A stretch of 64,000 nt of DNA from Sphaerospermopsis kisseleviana NIES-73 (GTDB lineage Bacteria; Cyanobacteriota; Cyanobacteriia; Cyanobacteriales; Nostocaceae): positions 1,154,514 through 1,218,513 of the forward strand of contig NZ_AP018314.1 in assembly GCF_002368075.1 (NCBI RefSeq), given 5' to 3'. A program made the position numbers and the translations under genes. Of this stretch, positions 52,907 through 61,448 are shown piece by piece (positions within the stretch are counted from its first letter, which is position 1; each line of letters begins with the position of its first letter). Under the pieces are notes generated by a model. It was not told the origin of the DNA and did no database searches. It was given only the letters and a program-made list of their open reading frames with translations.

Positions 52907-53449
52907 AACCGACAATTACAGTTGAAAAAATCAAAAATATTTGATTATATCGACATATAAATCTGAAATTCTCAAATTTCCAGCAGCGCAACATCACCGC
53001 TATAGCAGGTAATAGGTGACAGTTGATAGGAAACCCAACTTATACCAGTCCTTGAGGTTTTGGGTTTCTTACCTCAACCCCACCTACATCTGTAAAATTA
53101 ATTTTGCAGATGGGTATAAATGAAAAAAATTCCCGGACATAATAACAATCAACCCGTAAACACTAGAGTAGTATCACAGATGCTGCCGATTATTCAGGTT
53201 AATGATATTCAACTTTGCTGAAGTTGAACATATAAATCTGTAAACCATCTGCACCAAAATTTATCAACTAACTTACCAAATTTTAGATTTGAAATTTTGG
53301 ATTTTTGATTTGACATTGAAGATTCAAAATCAAATTTGTTGATCTCACCTTCAGAATTCTCTTCTGTGGTTAAATTTCTCATTTACTTAAACTAGAAATA
53401 CTCTGATAATTACATAGGGGATGCTGATAGCGGAGCGTGGCGTAAGCCA
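52907..53449. other. Intergenic region, no gene seen
   Basis: AT-rich sequence with an inverted repeat near 53045-53118 (TACCAGTCCTTGAGG... and GATGGGTATA) and TTTTGGATTTTTGATTT tracts. No open frame with protein-like content was found. Confidence 0.45.
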
Positions 53450-53560
53450 TATAAATGCAAAACCCTGATAAATCAAAGGTTTAAGGCTGATAAAAAAGAT
53501 TTTGAGGTGCAAGGGTTTTGAAGGTAAGAGTGGCAAAATTGAGCATTTTGAGGATGAAAT
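53450..53560 (+). repeat. Interspersed element, copy A (GCAAAACCCTGATAAATCAAAGG)
   Basis: Text ATGCAAAACCCTGATAAATC at 53455 and GTGCAAGGGTTTTGAAGG at 53507 also occurs, inverted, at 57180-57290 and, direct, at 63855-63935. The three share order and spacing, so this is a dispersed element, not chance. Confidence 0.7.
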
Positions 53561-53673
53561 ATGAAAAAATTTGTTACCAACAGATAGCTCAAACTCTTGC
53601 CTCTTGCCTCTTGCCTGCCCGCACCAGAAGACTTTCAAGAGCAAACCCTACATATACAGGAGCTTCACTAAAT

Positions 53674-53949
53674 ATGACTAATCTTAATCCATCTCATGCT
53701 ACCAAACAACTTTTATCTGGGTACTGTGGCATTATTTTGGGGGGATTTGGGATACATAAATTTATTCTGGGTTATGCCCCAGAAGGCTTTATCATGCTAG
53801 TTATTTCTGTAGTCGGTGGTTCTCTCACTTACGGATTTACACTAATAATTATGCAGCTTGTAGGGTTAATTGAAGGCATGATTTACTTGAATAAAAACCA
53901 TGAAGACTTTGTTAATACCTACTTCGTCAAAAAGCAGGGTTGGTTCTAA
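53674..53949 (+). CDS. TM2 domain protein
   Basis: From ATG 53674 (MTNLNPSHATKQLLSGYCGI) the protein is 91 residues. GGFGIHKFILGYAPEGFIML is the TM2 motif region (G-x-hGxHxFxLG), followed by a second helix and LVGLIEGMIYLNKNHEDFVN. Upstream codons back to 53518 come from a repeat element and are not part of the gene. TM2 proteins are small two-helix membrane proteins of unknown role. Confidence 0.85.
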   Translation: MTNLNPSHATKQLLSGYCGIILGGFGIHKFILGYAPEGFIMLVISVVGGSLTYGFTLIIMQLVGLIEGMIYLNKNHEDFVNTYFVKKQGWF

Positions 53950-54005
53950 AAAAGAAGCCAGGAGTTATTAATTTTGGATTTTTGATTTTGGATTGTTTTT
54001 GTGAT

Positions 54006-54053
54006 CTCCAATCTAAAATCTAAAATCTAAAATCTAAAATCTAAAATCTAAAA
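54006..54053. repeat. Heptanucleotide repeat, CTAAAAT type (about 6 units)
   Basis: AATCTAAAATCTAAAATCTA continued for about six units between the TM2 gene and the following small gene. Confidence 0.85.
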
Positions 54054-54082
54054 TTTTCCCCCATTCCCTATTTTCTTAAAAT

Positions 54083-54259
54083 ATGCCAATATCCAAATCT
54101 AAATATCTCACATTGCTAATATTATTACTAATATCTATGGTGTATTTTACCACTACATCCAATTGGGAAATTAACTATTTCTACAAAAGTCTAATTTTTA
54201 TGTTGCCTATACAGCTTGTATCTGTGATATATTTTACCTATAGGCACTGGATTCCTTGA
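54083..54259 (+). CDS. Small two-helix membrane protein (58 aa)
   Basis: ATG 54083 opens MPISKSKYLTLLILLLISMV and runs 58 codons to TGA at 54257-54259. Two hydrophobic segments (about 9-24 and 37-52) flank a polar stretch with SNWEINYFYKS. It follows the TM2 gene with a repeat array between. No family recognised; it could be spurious, but the two-helix layout argues for a gene. Confidence 0.45.
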   Translation: MPISKSKYLTLLILLLISMVYFTTTSNWEINYFYKSLIFMLPIQLVSVIYFTYRHWIP

Positions 54260-54404
54260 TAATAGTTTACAAATTTAATTCAATATTTTAATTTTTAAAT
54301 TAAATACTATCACAGTTGGTCATAGTTCCAGATTTCGCCTACTCTCAAAGTAGAACTGCCTTTTTTTAGGCATTGCATTTTTGTAGCGAATCTCATAACT
54401 TGTC

Positions 54405-56813
54405 ATGCAACTTGTTCCTGAAAATAAACTTACCCCAGAAACCGCGCCCTCCAATAGAGATACAAACTCAGAGAAAATTATTTTAGATGTAGGGGGTATG
54501 AAGTGCGCTGGCTGTGTGAAAGCAGTAGAAAAACAGCTAACCCAACATCCAGACGTTAAAAATGTCTGCGTCAACCTAGCTACAGAAGTGGCAGTTGTAG
54601 AAGCAGAAGTTGGTGCTATAGATGCCGATGCACTGGCACAAGCATTAGCACAAACATTAACAGCTACAGGTTTTCCTTCTCAACCCCGCACACCGAAAAC
54701 TCAAGCAGGGAAAGAAAAATATGATCCAGACGCAAAACAGCGTCAGGAAATGCAAGCGGCTTTCAAACAATTAGTAGTTGCTTTTGTATTATTGTTATTT
54801 TCAGGAATAGGACATTTTGGTGGTTTTATTTTCCCAATATTGAATAACATCTGGTTTCACTGTGGACTAGCAACAGTAGCGTTACTTATTCCTGGTCGTC
54901 CCATTATTATAGATGGCTGGCAAGGTTGGCGACGGGGAACGCCAAATATGAATACCTTGATCGGTTTGGGAAGTCTAACAGCTTATATTGCTAGTTTGGT
55001 GGCGCTGTTGTTTCCCCAAATGGGTTGGGAATGCTTTTTTGATGAACCAGTGATGATGCTGGGTTTTATCCTCTTAGGCAGAACTTTAGAAAAACAAGCT
55101 AGAGGACGCGCAGCATCTGCATTTCGACAATTATTAGCACTTCAACCTCAGATAGCTAGGTTAATTGTTAACCCAGACTCAGATAAATTAGTAGCAGGGG
55201 CAAATATTATTGAAATACCAGCCGAACAAGTGCGGGTTGGTGAATGGTTGCAGGTGTTACCAGGTGATAAAATACCTGTTGATGGCGAGGTGCGGTTTGG
55301 ACAAACAACAGTAGATGAGTCGATGTTAACTGGTGAAGCAGTACCAGTGATGAAGCAACCAGGAGATGCTGTTGCAGCGGGAACTATTAACCAGTCTGGT
55401 GCGATCGCTATTCAAGCTACCAGAACCGGCGACGATACCACTTTGGCGCACATTGTCGCTTTGGTAGAAACCGCCCAAACTCGCAAAGCACCTGTTCAGA
55501 AATTAGCAGATACGGTTGCTGGTTATTTTACTTATGGCGTTTTAACAGCTTCTTTGCTAACTTTTCTGTTTTGGTACTTTTTTGGTACTCATATTTGGCC
55601 AGAGGTGAATATTATTTCCAATGGTATGGAAATGATGAGTCATGCAGCACATCATCAAACCGCCAACATTGAATATTCTTCACTTTTAATTAGTTTAAAA
55701 TTAGCGATCGCTGTGATGGTGGTTGCTTGTCCCTGTGCTTTAGGACTCGCTACCCCCACAGCTATTCTTGTCGGCACTGGGATGGGTGCAGAACGCGGTT
55801 TATTAATCAAAGGTGGTGATGTGTTAGAAAAAGTCCACCAACTAAATACCGTAGTCTTTGATAAAACCGGCACTCTCACCACAGGCAACCCCACAGTGAC
55901 AGACTGTTTACCATTTACAGACTTAGAACCATCCTCACTTCTGCAACTAGCAGCAGCAGTAGAAAGCGGCACCTATCACCCCCTAGCTAAAGCAATTCAA
56001 CAAGAAGCACAGCAGCTAAATTTATCCATTCCCCACGCAGTAGACTTTCATACTGAACCAGGAATGGGTGTATCCGCTGTCGTGGATGGTAAAACTGTGT
56101 TGTTAGGTAACTGGGAATGGTTAAACTGGCACGGAATTACTGACACTGCCCAAGAACACGCACAAAGATTAGCGGAACAGGGGAAAACAGTTATTAGTGT
56201 TGCAGTTGGTGATAATTTAGTTGGATTAATTGCCGTCAGTGATACCCTCAGACCAGATGCCAAAGCAACAGTAGACAAATTGCGTCAGCTGGGTTTGCGA
56301 GTAATTATACTGAGTGGTGATAGATTAGAAGCAGCGAATGCGATCGCTCAACAACTCGGACTCAACAGCACCGATGTCATGGCAGGTATTCCCCCAGCGA
56401 AAAAAGCCAGCACCATCCAAGCTCTTCAAACTGGGGAGATAAGTAAAACCACTAGCGTTGCTATGGTAGGAGATGGCATTAATGACGCTCCCGCCTTATC
56501 TCAGGCAGATGTCGGCATTGCTTTACATTCTGGAACAGATGTAGCTATGGAAACCGCCGAAATTATATTAATGCGTGATAGTCTTTCTGATGTTGTGGAA
56601 TCAATACAACTCAGCCGTGCCACTTTCAACAAAATACGTCAAAACTTGTTTTGGGCTTTTGCATATAATACAATTGGTATTCCCTTAGCAGCCGGTGTTT
56701 TACTACCCCATTTTGGTTTTGTTCTTAGCCCCTCCAGCGCCGCTGCCCTCATGGCTTTTAGTTCAGTTAGTGTTGTCACCAACTCCATTTTATTACGACG
56801 CTTTACCCATTGA
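54405..56813 (+). CDS. ctaA: Copper-type P1B ATPase (CtaA-like)
   Basis: The 802-residue protein has an N-terminal metal-binding domain with GMKCAGCVKAVEKQL, the TGEAVPV loop, the membrane metal site CPC in AVMVVACPCALGLATPTAI, the phosphorylation site VFDKTGTLTTGNP, YHPLAKAI and MVGDGINDAPALSQADVG. CPC plus GMxCxxC indicate Cu(I). The GMKCAGC form fits CtaA, which brings copper to thylakoid PacS, better than PacS itself; this is inference. A hairpin (TGCCT-N6-AGGCA, 54357-54372) lies upstream. Confidence 0.9.
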   Translation: MQLVPENKLTPETAPSNRDTNSEKIILDVGGMKCAGCVKAVEKQLTQHPDVKNVCVNLATEVAVVEAEVGAIDADALAQALAQTLTATGFPSQPRTPKTQAGKEKYDPDAKQRQEMQAAFKQLVVAFVLLLFSGIGHFGGFIFPILNNIWFHCGLATVALLIPGRPIIIDGWQGWRRGTPNMNTLIGLGSLTAYIASLVALLFPQMGWECFFDEPVMMLGFILLGRTLEKQARGRAASAFRQLLALQPQIARLIVNPDSDKLVAGANIIEIPAEQVRVGEWLQVLPGDKIPVDGEVRFGQTTVDESMLTGEAVPVMKQPGDAVAAGTINQSGAIAIQATRTGDDTTLAHIVALVETAQTRKAPVQKLADTVAGYFTYGVLTASLLTFLFWYFFGTHIWPEVNIISNGMEMMSHAAHHQTANIEYSSLLISLKLAIAVMVVACPCALGLATPTAILVGTGMGAERGLLIKGGDVLEKVHQLNTVVFDKTGTLTTGNPTVTDCLPFTDLEPSSLLQLAAAVESGTYHPLAKAIQQEAQQLNLSIPHAVDFHTEPGMGVSAVVDGKTVLLGNWEWLNWHGITDTAQEHAQRLAEQGKTVISVAVGDNLVGLIAVSDTLRPDAKATVDKLRQLGLRVIILSGDRLEAANAIAQQLGLNSTDVMAGIPPAKKASTIQALQTGEISKTTSVAMVGDGINDAPALSQADVGIALHSGTDVAMETAEIILMRDSLSDVVESIQLSRATFNKIRQNLFWAFAYNTIGIPLAAGVLLPHFGFVLSPSSAAALMAFSSVSVVTNSILLRRFTH

Positions 56814-56948
56814 CTATAACAAAGAAAATAGGTGCAAGGTTTTGGAAACTATGAGTAGGAAAACCTCGCACTTTGTTGGTTTTTACCTCGTTTCCAAATA
56901 CAAAAAACTCCTTGATATCCTTAAACTTCTGACTCCTTGATAGCGACT

Positions 56949-57094
56949 TGTCCTGAGCCTGTCCTGAGCCTGTCCTGAGCGGTGTCGAAGGGCGCAGTCG
57001 AAGGGCGGTGTCGAAGGGCGGTGTCGAAGGGCGGTGTCGAAGGGCGGTGTCGAAGGGCGGTGTCGAAGGGCGGTGTCGAAGGGCGCAGTCGAAG
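56949..57094. repeat. Compound tandem array: 11-bp (3 units) then 13-bp (9 units)
   Basis: Three CCTGTCCTGAG units lead into a 13-bp array, GGTGTCGAAGGGC seven times and GCAGTCGAAGGGC-like twice, with start points 13 bp apart from 56982. It is an expanded form of the CTTGTCCTGAGC...GTCGAAGGG interspersed repeat. Confidence 0.9.
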
Positions 57095-57129
57095 TAAGCG
57101 TGGCGTTAGCCTCCTAGTTATGCAAGAAA

Positions 57130-57300
57130 GACTCTCAAATGAGTCAGGAGGAGATTTGAAAATTTCTTTGCCATCTCTTGAAATCCCAAAAAATGCACAC
57201 TTTTCCCGGTATACCCTTCAAAACCCTTGCACTTTTTTCCTGTTTATCAGCCTCTAACCTTTGATATATCAAGGTTTTAGGTTTATTCAGCAAACCCTAG
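57130..57300 (-). repeat. Interspersed element, copy B (inverted)
   Basis: The minus strand carries GGGTTTGCTGAATAA, then AAAACCTTGATATATCAAAGG, GTGCAAGGGTTTTGAAGG and GAGATGGCAAAGAAATTTTC. Copy C at 63838 has the same blocks in the same order. Confidence 0.75.
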
Positions 57301-57681
57301 ATAATAACTAGGAACTTGGGTTATTATTATAATCAATAAAATCACTAAGTTCGGATTTTTATCAATTTACTGTTGTTAAAACTCAAAACAATAAAATTCT
57401 TTTTTACTCATCAAAGTGTAATAATATATTTTTAGAAGAAATTAAGAAAGACAAATAGCCTTACATTAATATATTTAAGTGAATCTACGGATACCAAATC
57501 AAAGAAAAAACCGTATTATTATGTAAACATTGATGTTTAAAATATTCCTCAAATTTTACCTTAACTTAAAGAACAGGATTATGATGATTGGATATGAAGC
57601 TCAAATACTAAAAAATAACCATAGTGTAAAATTTATATCTGACTTTGGATTTTTTACGCAAGCATCTACCATCAAATCTAT
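57301..57681. other. AT-rich region upstream of the TPR gene, no gene seen
   Basis: About 380 bp of low-GC sequence. Two very short frames (for example MMIGYEAQILKNNHS from 57580) have no support. It may carry the promoter of the TPR gene, but no clear -35/-10 pair stands out. Confidence 0.4.
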
Positions 57682-59259
57682 ATGATACTCAATAGCAGTA
57701 GCTGGGATGATGATTTACCTCCAGATCCCGAAGAAATATATCAAGATTTACTCTGCGCTCTGGATAGAAAATTAGGATTTGGGTTATATTTTGTACAATG
57801 TACTCCTGTGGTAGCAGATTGTTTTATACATAAAATTACCCAGGATCTTCCGCATAAAAATATTGCTGTATTACGCTTGCTAGAACCAGTGGATAAGCTA
57901 TATCAGCAAGTAGCGAATTATATTCAAGGTCAAACAGTTGACATCTTATTAATTAAAGGTTTGGAATATTCCTTGTATAAATATGAAAAAAGAAACTTTG
58001 GCGAAATAACTGAAGGTCAGTTTAACAATTTAACTAAAGTACCACCAATACTAAATCATCTTAACCAACAAAGAGAAAGATTTAGGGATGATTTTCCCTT
58101 TTGCTTTGTATTTTTATTGCGTTCATTTTCACTCAGCTATTTAATCCATCGCGCTCCTGATTTTTTTGATTGGCGTTCTGGAGTATATGAATTACCGACT
58201 ACACCAAAATTAGTTGAAGAAGAATCACGTCGTCTTTTACTAGAAGGAGACTATGAAAAATATCTACAACTTACTTCAGAAGACAAAATTGAAAAAGTTC
58301 TAGAAATTCAAGAACTTCTGGCAGAAAAACATCAAACAGATAGTAATAGAGCAAGTTTGCTTTTTGAATTGGGAAATCTACTTTATTCTGCTGGTGAATA
58401 TGAAACTGCAATTACATTCTATGAACAAGAATTAAAATTTAAACCTGATGATCATTTTGCTTGGTACAACCGTGGTCATGCACTCTTGAATTTAGGATGC
58501 AACGAAAAAGCAATCTCATCTTATGAAAAAGCTTTAGAATTTAAGCCTGATGATCCATATTTTTGGTACAACCGTGGTAATGCTCTGCTGAACTTAGGAC
58601 GTAATGAAGAAGCACTTTCTTCTTATGAAGAAGCTTTAAAATTTAAGGCAGACTACCCATATTTTTGGTATAATAAAGGTAATGCACTACGAAATTTAGG
58701 ACGCAATGAAGAAGCAATTTCAGCTTATGACCAATCTCTCAATTTAAGACCCAATGATTGTTTTACTTGGAATAATCGTGGTATCGCATTTCGGAATTTA
58801 AGCAGATATGAAGAAGCAATTTTTTCTTATAAACAAGCTTTAAAAATTAAACCTGATGACCACTATGCTTGGTACAATTTGGGTATCGCACTCCGCAAGA
58901 TAGGATGTAATGAAGAAGCTGTTTTCTCTTATGATCAAGCTCTGAAAATTAAACCTGATGATCACTATGCTTGGAACAATCGAGGTAATGCACTGGATGA
59001 TTTGGGACGTATGGACGAAGCTCTGTTCTCTTATGATCAAGCATTAAGAATAAAACCTGATGATAAATATGCTTGGTACAATAAAGCTTGTTGTTATGCT
59101 GTTCAAGGTAGTATTGAGCAAGCACTAGAAAACTTGGAGCAAGCAATTAATCTCAGACCTGAAGAGTTTGCAACAATGGCCAACGCTGATCCTGATTTTC
59201 ATTGTATTCGAGAAGATGCACGTTTTCAAGATTTAATACGTAGGGGTATGATGAATTAA
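57682..59259 (+). CDS. Degenerate-NTPase (iSTAND-like) domain plus TPR repeats
   Basis: The 525-residue protein has an N-terminal domain (about 1-185) with GFGLYFVQCTPVVADCFIHK where a STAND/AAA P-loop would be, but without GxxxxGK(S/T). It then has VDILLIKGLEYSLYKYEKRN and FPFCFVFLLRSFSLSYLIHR. Eight TPR units of 34 residues follow (about 225-500), nearly identical: FAWYNRGHALLNLGCNEKAI and similar. The start-domain recurs in a truncated protein at 60529. Such pairs with an ATPase look like conflict or signalling modules; function is not known. Confidence 0.75.
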   Translation: MILNSSSWDDDLPPDPEEIYQDLLCALDRKLGFGLYFVQCTPVVADCFIHKITQDLPHKNIAVLRLLEPVDKLYQQVANYIQGQTVDILLIKGLEYSLYKYEKRNFGEITEGQFNNLTKVPPILNHLNQQRERFRDDFPFCFVFLLRSFSLSYLIHRAPDFFDWRSGVYELPTTPKLVEEESRRLLLEGDYEKYLQLTSEDKIEKVLEIQELLAEKHQTDSNRASLLFELGNLLYSAGEYETAITFYEQELKFKPDDHFAWYNRGHALLNLGCNEKAISSYEKALEFKPDDPYFWYNRGNALLNLGRNEEALSSYEEALKFKADYPYFWYNKGNALRNLGRNEEAISAYDQSLNLRPNDCFTWNNRGIAFRNLSRYEEAIFSYKQALKIKPDDHYAWYNLGIALRKIGCNEEAVFSYDQALKIKPDDHYAWNNRGNALDDLGRMDEALFSYDQALRIKPDDKYAWYNKACCYAVQGSIEQALENLEQAINLRPEEFATMANADPDFHCIREDARFQDLIRRGMMN

Positions 59260-59499
59260 ATTTGATTAATTTAAAATTAAAATCTTTTGGTGAATTTATT
59301 ATGAAAATATTTTTTGATCAGGTACTTGCATTTGTCGTCCATATATGTGTATACATTTTTGCTAAAATTTTCACTGTGGAGATTTTAAATATCTGACATT
59401 TTTAGCTTCTGACATTAAAATTATATCGCTTGCTTGTTATTGCTGACTTCATCTAACTTTTTAGCATCATCAGAACTGCATCAACTAAGTTGTTTACCT

Positions 59500-60532
59500 A
59501 TGTCCAACAATACTGAATTACTCAAAAACCTCTATAATGCTTTTAACCCATTCCAACCCTTACCCGCAGGTGATCCTAACTATGTAGACTGTCAAGATGT
59601 GCGAGGAGAAGCAGATATTTTAGAAGAATTGGGAAATCGTATTCAGTTAGCAAATCAAAATACTTGTCAATTATATTCTGGACATAGAGGAGCAGGTAAA
59701 TCTACGGAATTACTCAGACTCAAGGAATATTTGGAAGCAAGACAATGTTATGTAGTTTATTTTGCTGCGGATGAAGAAGATATAGATTCAGAAGATGCTC
59801 AATATACAGATATTCTCTTGGCTTGTACTCGGAGATTACTAAAAGATTTACGCGCAATTGGTAATCCTCAACCTGTGCTTAATTGGCTCAAAGATCGTTG
59901 GCAAGATTTGAAAGATTTGGCGCTAACTGAAATTCACATCGAGGATATGAATGTAGAAATGCAAATTAGTCAGTTTTCCAAATTAACAGCAAATTTAAGA
60001 GCAGTACCGGCACTAAGGCAGCAAATACGAGAAAATGCTAATGGTACGCACTCCTAGAGGAGAAATATATCAACCAGGGCTAAAAAAAGTTAAAGAGGTC
60101 ATTTCCCGGCGCATCAGGCAGTTTGCACCAGATAAACCACTAGAAACGGAAATATTTGACAGTTCTCAAACCCTAGAACGACTTTGTTTGATGAGTGGAG
60201 GTCACGTCAGAAATTTGCTATTGTTGACTCAGGATGCCATTGGACGCACTCAAGATTTGCCAATTTCCGAAAGAGCAGTTCGACGCGCCATTACTCAAGC
60301 TAGAGATACTTACCGCCGCGCTGTGGAAAACCATCAATGGAGTTTATTAGCAGAAGTCTCCCTTTCTAAGCGTATCATCAACGATGATCAATATCGGAGT
60401 TTGATGTTTAATCGCTGCCTGTTAGAGTACCGCTATTTGGATGAAGAAGGGGAAATGCAGCGTTGGTATGATATTCACCCACTGATTCAAGGTATTCAGG
60501 AATTTAAAGAAGCTGTAGAAAATCTCCCATGA
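59500..60532 (+). pseudogene. AAA/P-loop ATPase gene broken by an internal deletion and frameshift
   Basis: The 5' part (ATG 59500 to stop 60057) reads NAFNPFQPLPAGDPNYVDCQ, P-loop YSGHRGAGKSTELLRLKEYL and YFAADEEDIDSEDAQYTDIL. The 3' part is in another frame from 60035: MVRTPRGEIYQPGLKKVKEV, LERLCLMSGGHVRNLLLLTQ and YLDEEGEMQRWYDIHPLIQG. The region expected between them in intact relatives, which holds the Walker B Asp and sensor residues, is missing. The 5' product would keep only the P-loop. No intact copy is in the window. Confidence 0.85.
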
Positions 60533-61128
60533 ATTTAGATTTTAGTGACTGGGATCAAGACGTACCCGCAGAAGGAAACGAAGAATATCAAACTTTGCTC
60601 AACGCTATAAAACGCAAAAACAACAATGAGTTTGGCTTATTGTTTGTTGAGTGTACACCCCTGGAGACTGAGAAACTTTTTTCTCGGATTCTCCATGATA
60701 TACCAGAGAAAAAACTAGAAATTTTACGTCTATTTGAGCCAGTTAATACTTTATATGAGCGAGTTTTAAATCTCTACATCCATCAGCAATTTGATATCTT
60801 ATTTATCAAAGGTTTAGAATATTCGATCTATAAGTATGAAAAAGAAAAGTTTGGCGAAATCACAGAAACCCATGCTCATGATTTAAGCAGTGTTCCCACA
60901 ATTTTAGATCACTTAAATAAACTGCGAGAGAGTTTTAGAGATAATATTCCCATTACGTTTGTTTTTTTGGGACGACCTTTTTTAATTGATTATTTTATTC
61001 ATCGCGCCCAGGATTTTTTTGATTGGAAATCCGCAAATGTATTGAAGTTAACAACAGTCCCAGATTTCAATCCAGAAGAATCAGTTAGTAGTTCTGGGCG
61101 CAAGTCAAAAATATCCCTTTCCCCTTGA
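60529..61128 (+). CDS. Truncated paralogue of the degenerate-NTPase domain, TPR part missing
   Basis: The 199-residue protein aligns with residues 1-180 of the protein at 57682: MNLDFSDWDQDVPAEGNEEY, EFGLLFVECTPLETEKLFSR, DILFIKGLEYSIYKYEKEKF and FIHRAQDFFDWKSANVLKLT. It ends in SGRKSKISLSP with no TPRs, next to ATTTTAGATTTT repeats, so the 3' end looks lost. It starts 4 bp before the ATPase stop codon, showing that ATPase and this protein form an operon. Confidence 0.75.
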   Translation: MNLDFSDWDQDVPAEGNEEYQTLLNAIKRKNNNEFGLLFVECTPLETEKLFSRILHDIPEKKLEILRLFEPVNTLYERVLNLYIHQQFDILFIKGLEYSIYKYEKEKFGEITETHAHDLSSVPTILDHLNKLRESFRDNIPITFVFLGRPFLIDYFIHRAQDFFDWKSANVLKLTTVPDFNPEESVSSSGRKSKISLSP

Positions 61129-61331
61129 CAGCAAAAATTTTAGATTTTAGATTTGGGATTTTAGATTAAAATCAAAGTCTAAAAATATAAAAACAAGGTT
61201 TCAAGCCTCTTCTTTAAAGGAGAAGATAATCCAAAATCCAAAATCCAAAATCCAAAATAGATTGATTCCTTAACCAACAGGTATTTCCATAATATTGGGT
61301 TAAAATAAAAATATACAATAATTCGGGGGGG

Positions 61332-61379
61332 CCAGTTTACTGGTCATAAGCGCCTATAGAGACTATCTTCGGAAATCTC
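61332..61379 (+). promoter_or_regulatory. Structured leader upstream of hflX
   Basis: CCAGT-TT-ACTGG at 61332-61343 is followed by a hairpin at 61359-61379 with a C-TTCG-G tetraloop and GAGA...TCTC base. UUCG loops closed by C-G are unusually stable in RNA. The spacer of about 320 bp upstream also holds AAATCCA repeats (61232-61259). Role unknown. Confidence 0.4.
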
Positions 61380-61448
61380 CAAGGTTTAAAGTCCAGCCAG
61401 CTCAAGCAACTACAGCGGCTGTACCACCAGCGTATATCGGGCGATCGC

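Noticed and set aside
53387..53644. Minus-strand frame
   Set aside because: Lies in interspersed element copy A and the leader of the TM2 gene; no conserved motif.
56949..57094. CRISPR array
   Set aside because: Units are directly abutting 13-mers without spacers and no cas genes are present.
56982..57257. Open frame of 91 codons on plus strand
   Set aside because: Its first half is only the translated 13-bp tandem repeat (GRCRRAVSKGGVE...), and the rest is an inverted interspersed element.
57575..57684. 34-codon frame MMIGYEAQ... before the TPR gene
   Set aside because: Very short, AT-driven, without ribosome site or similarity I can support.
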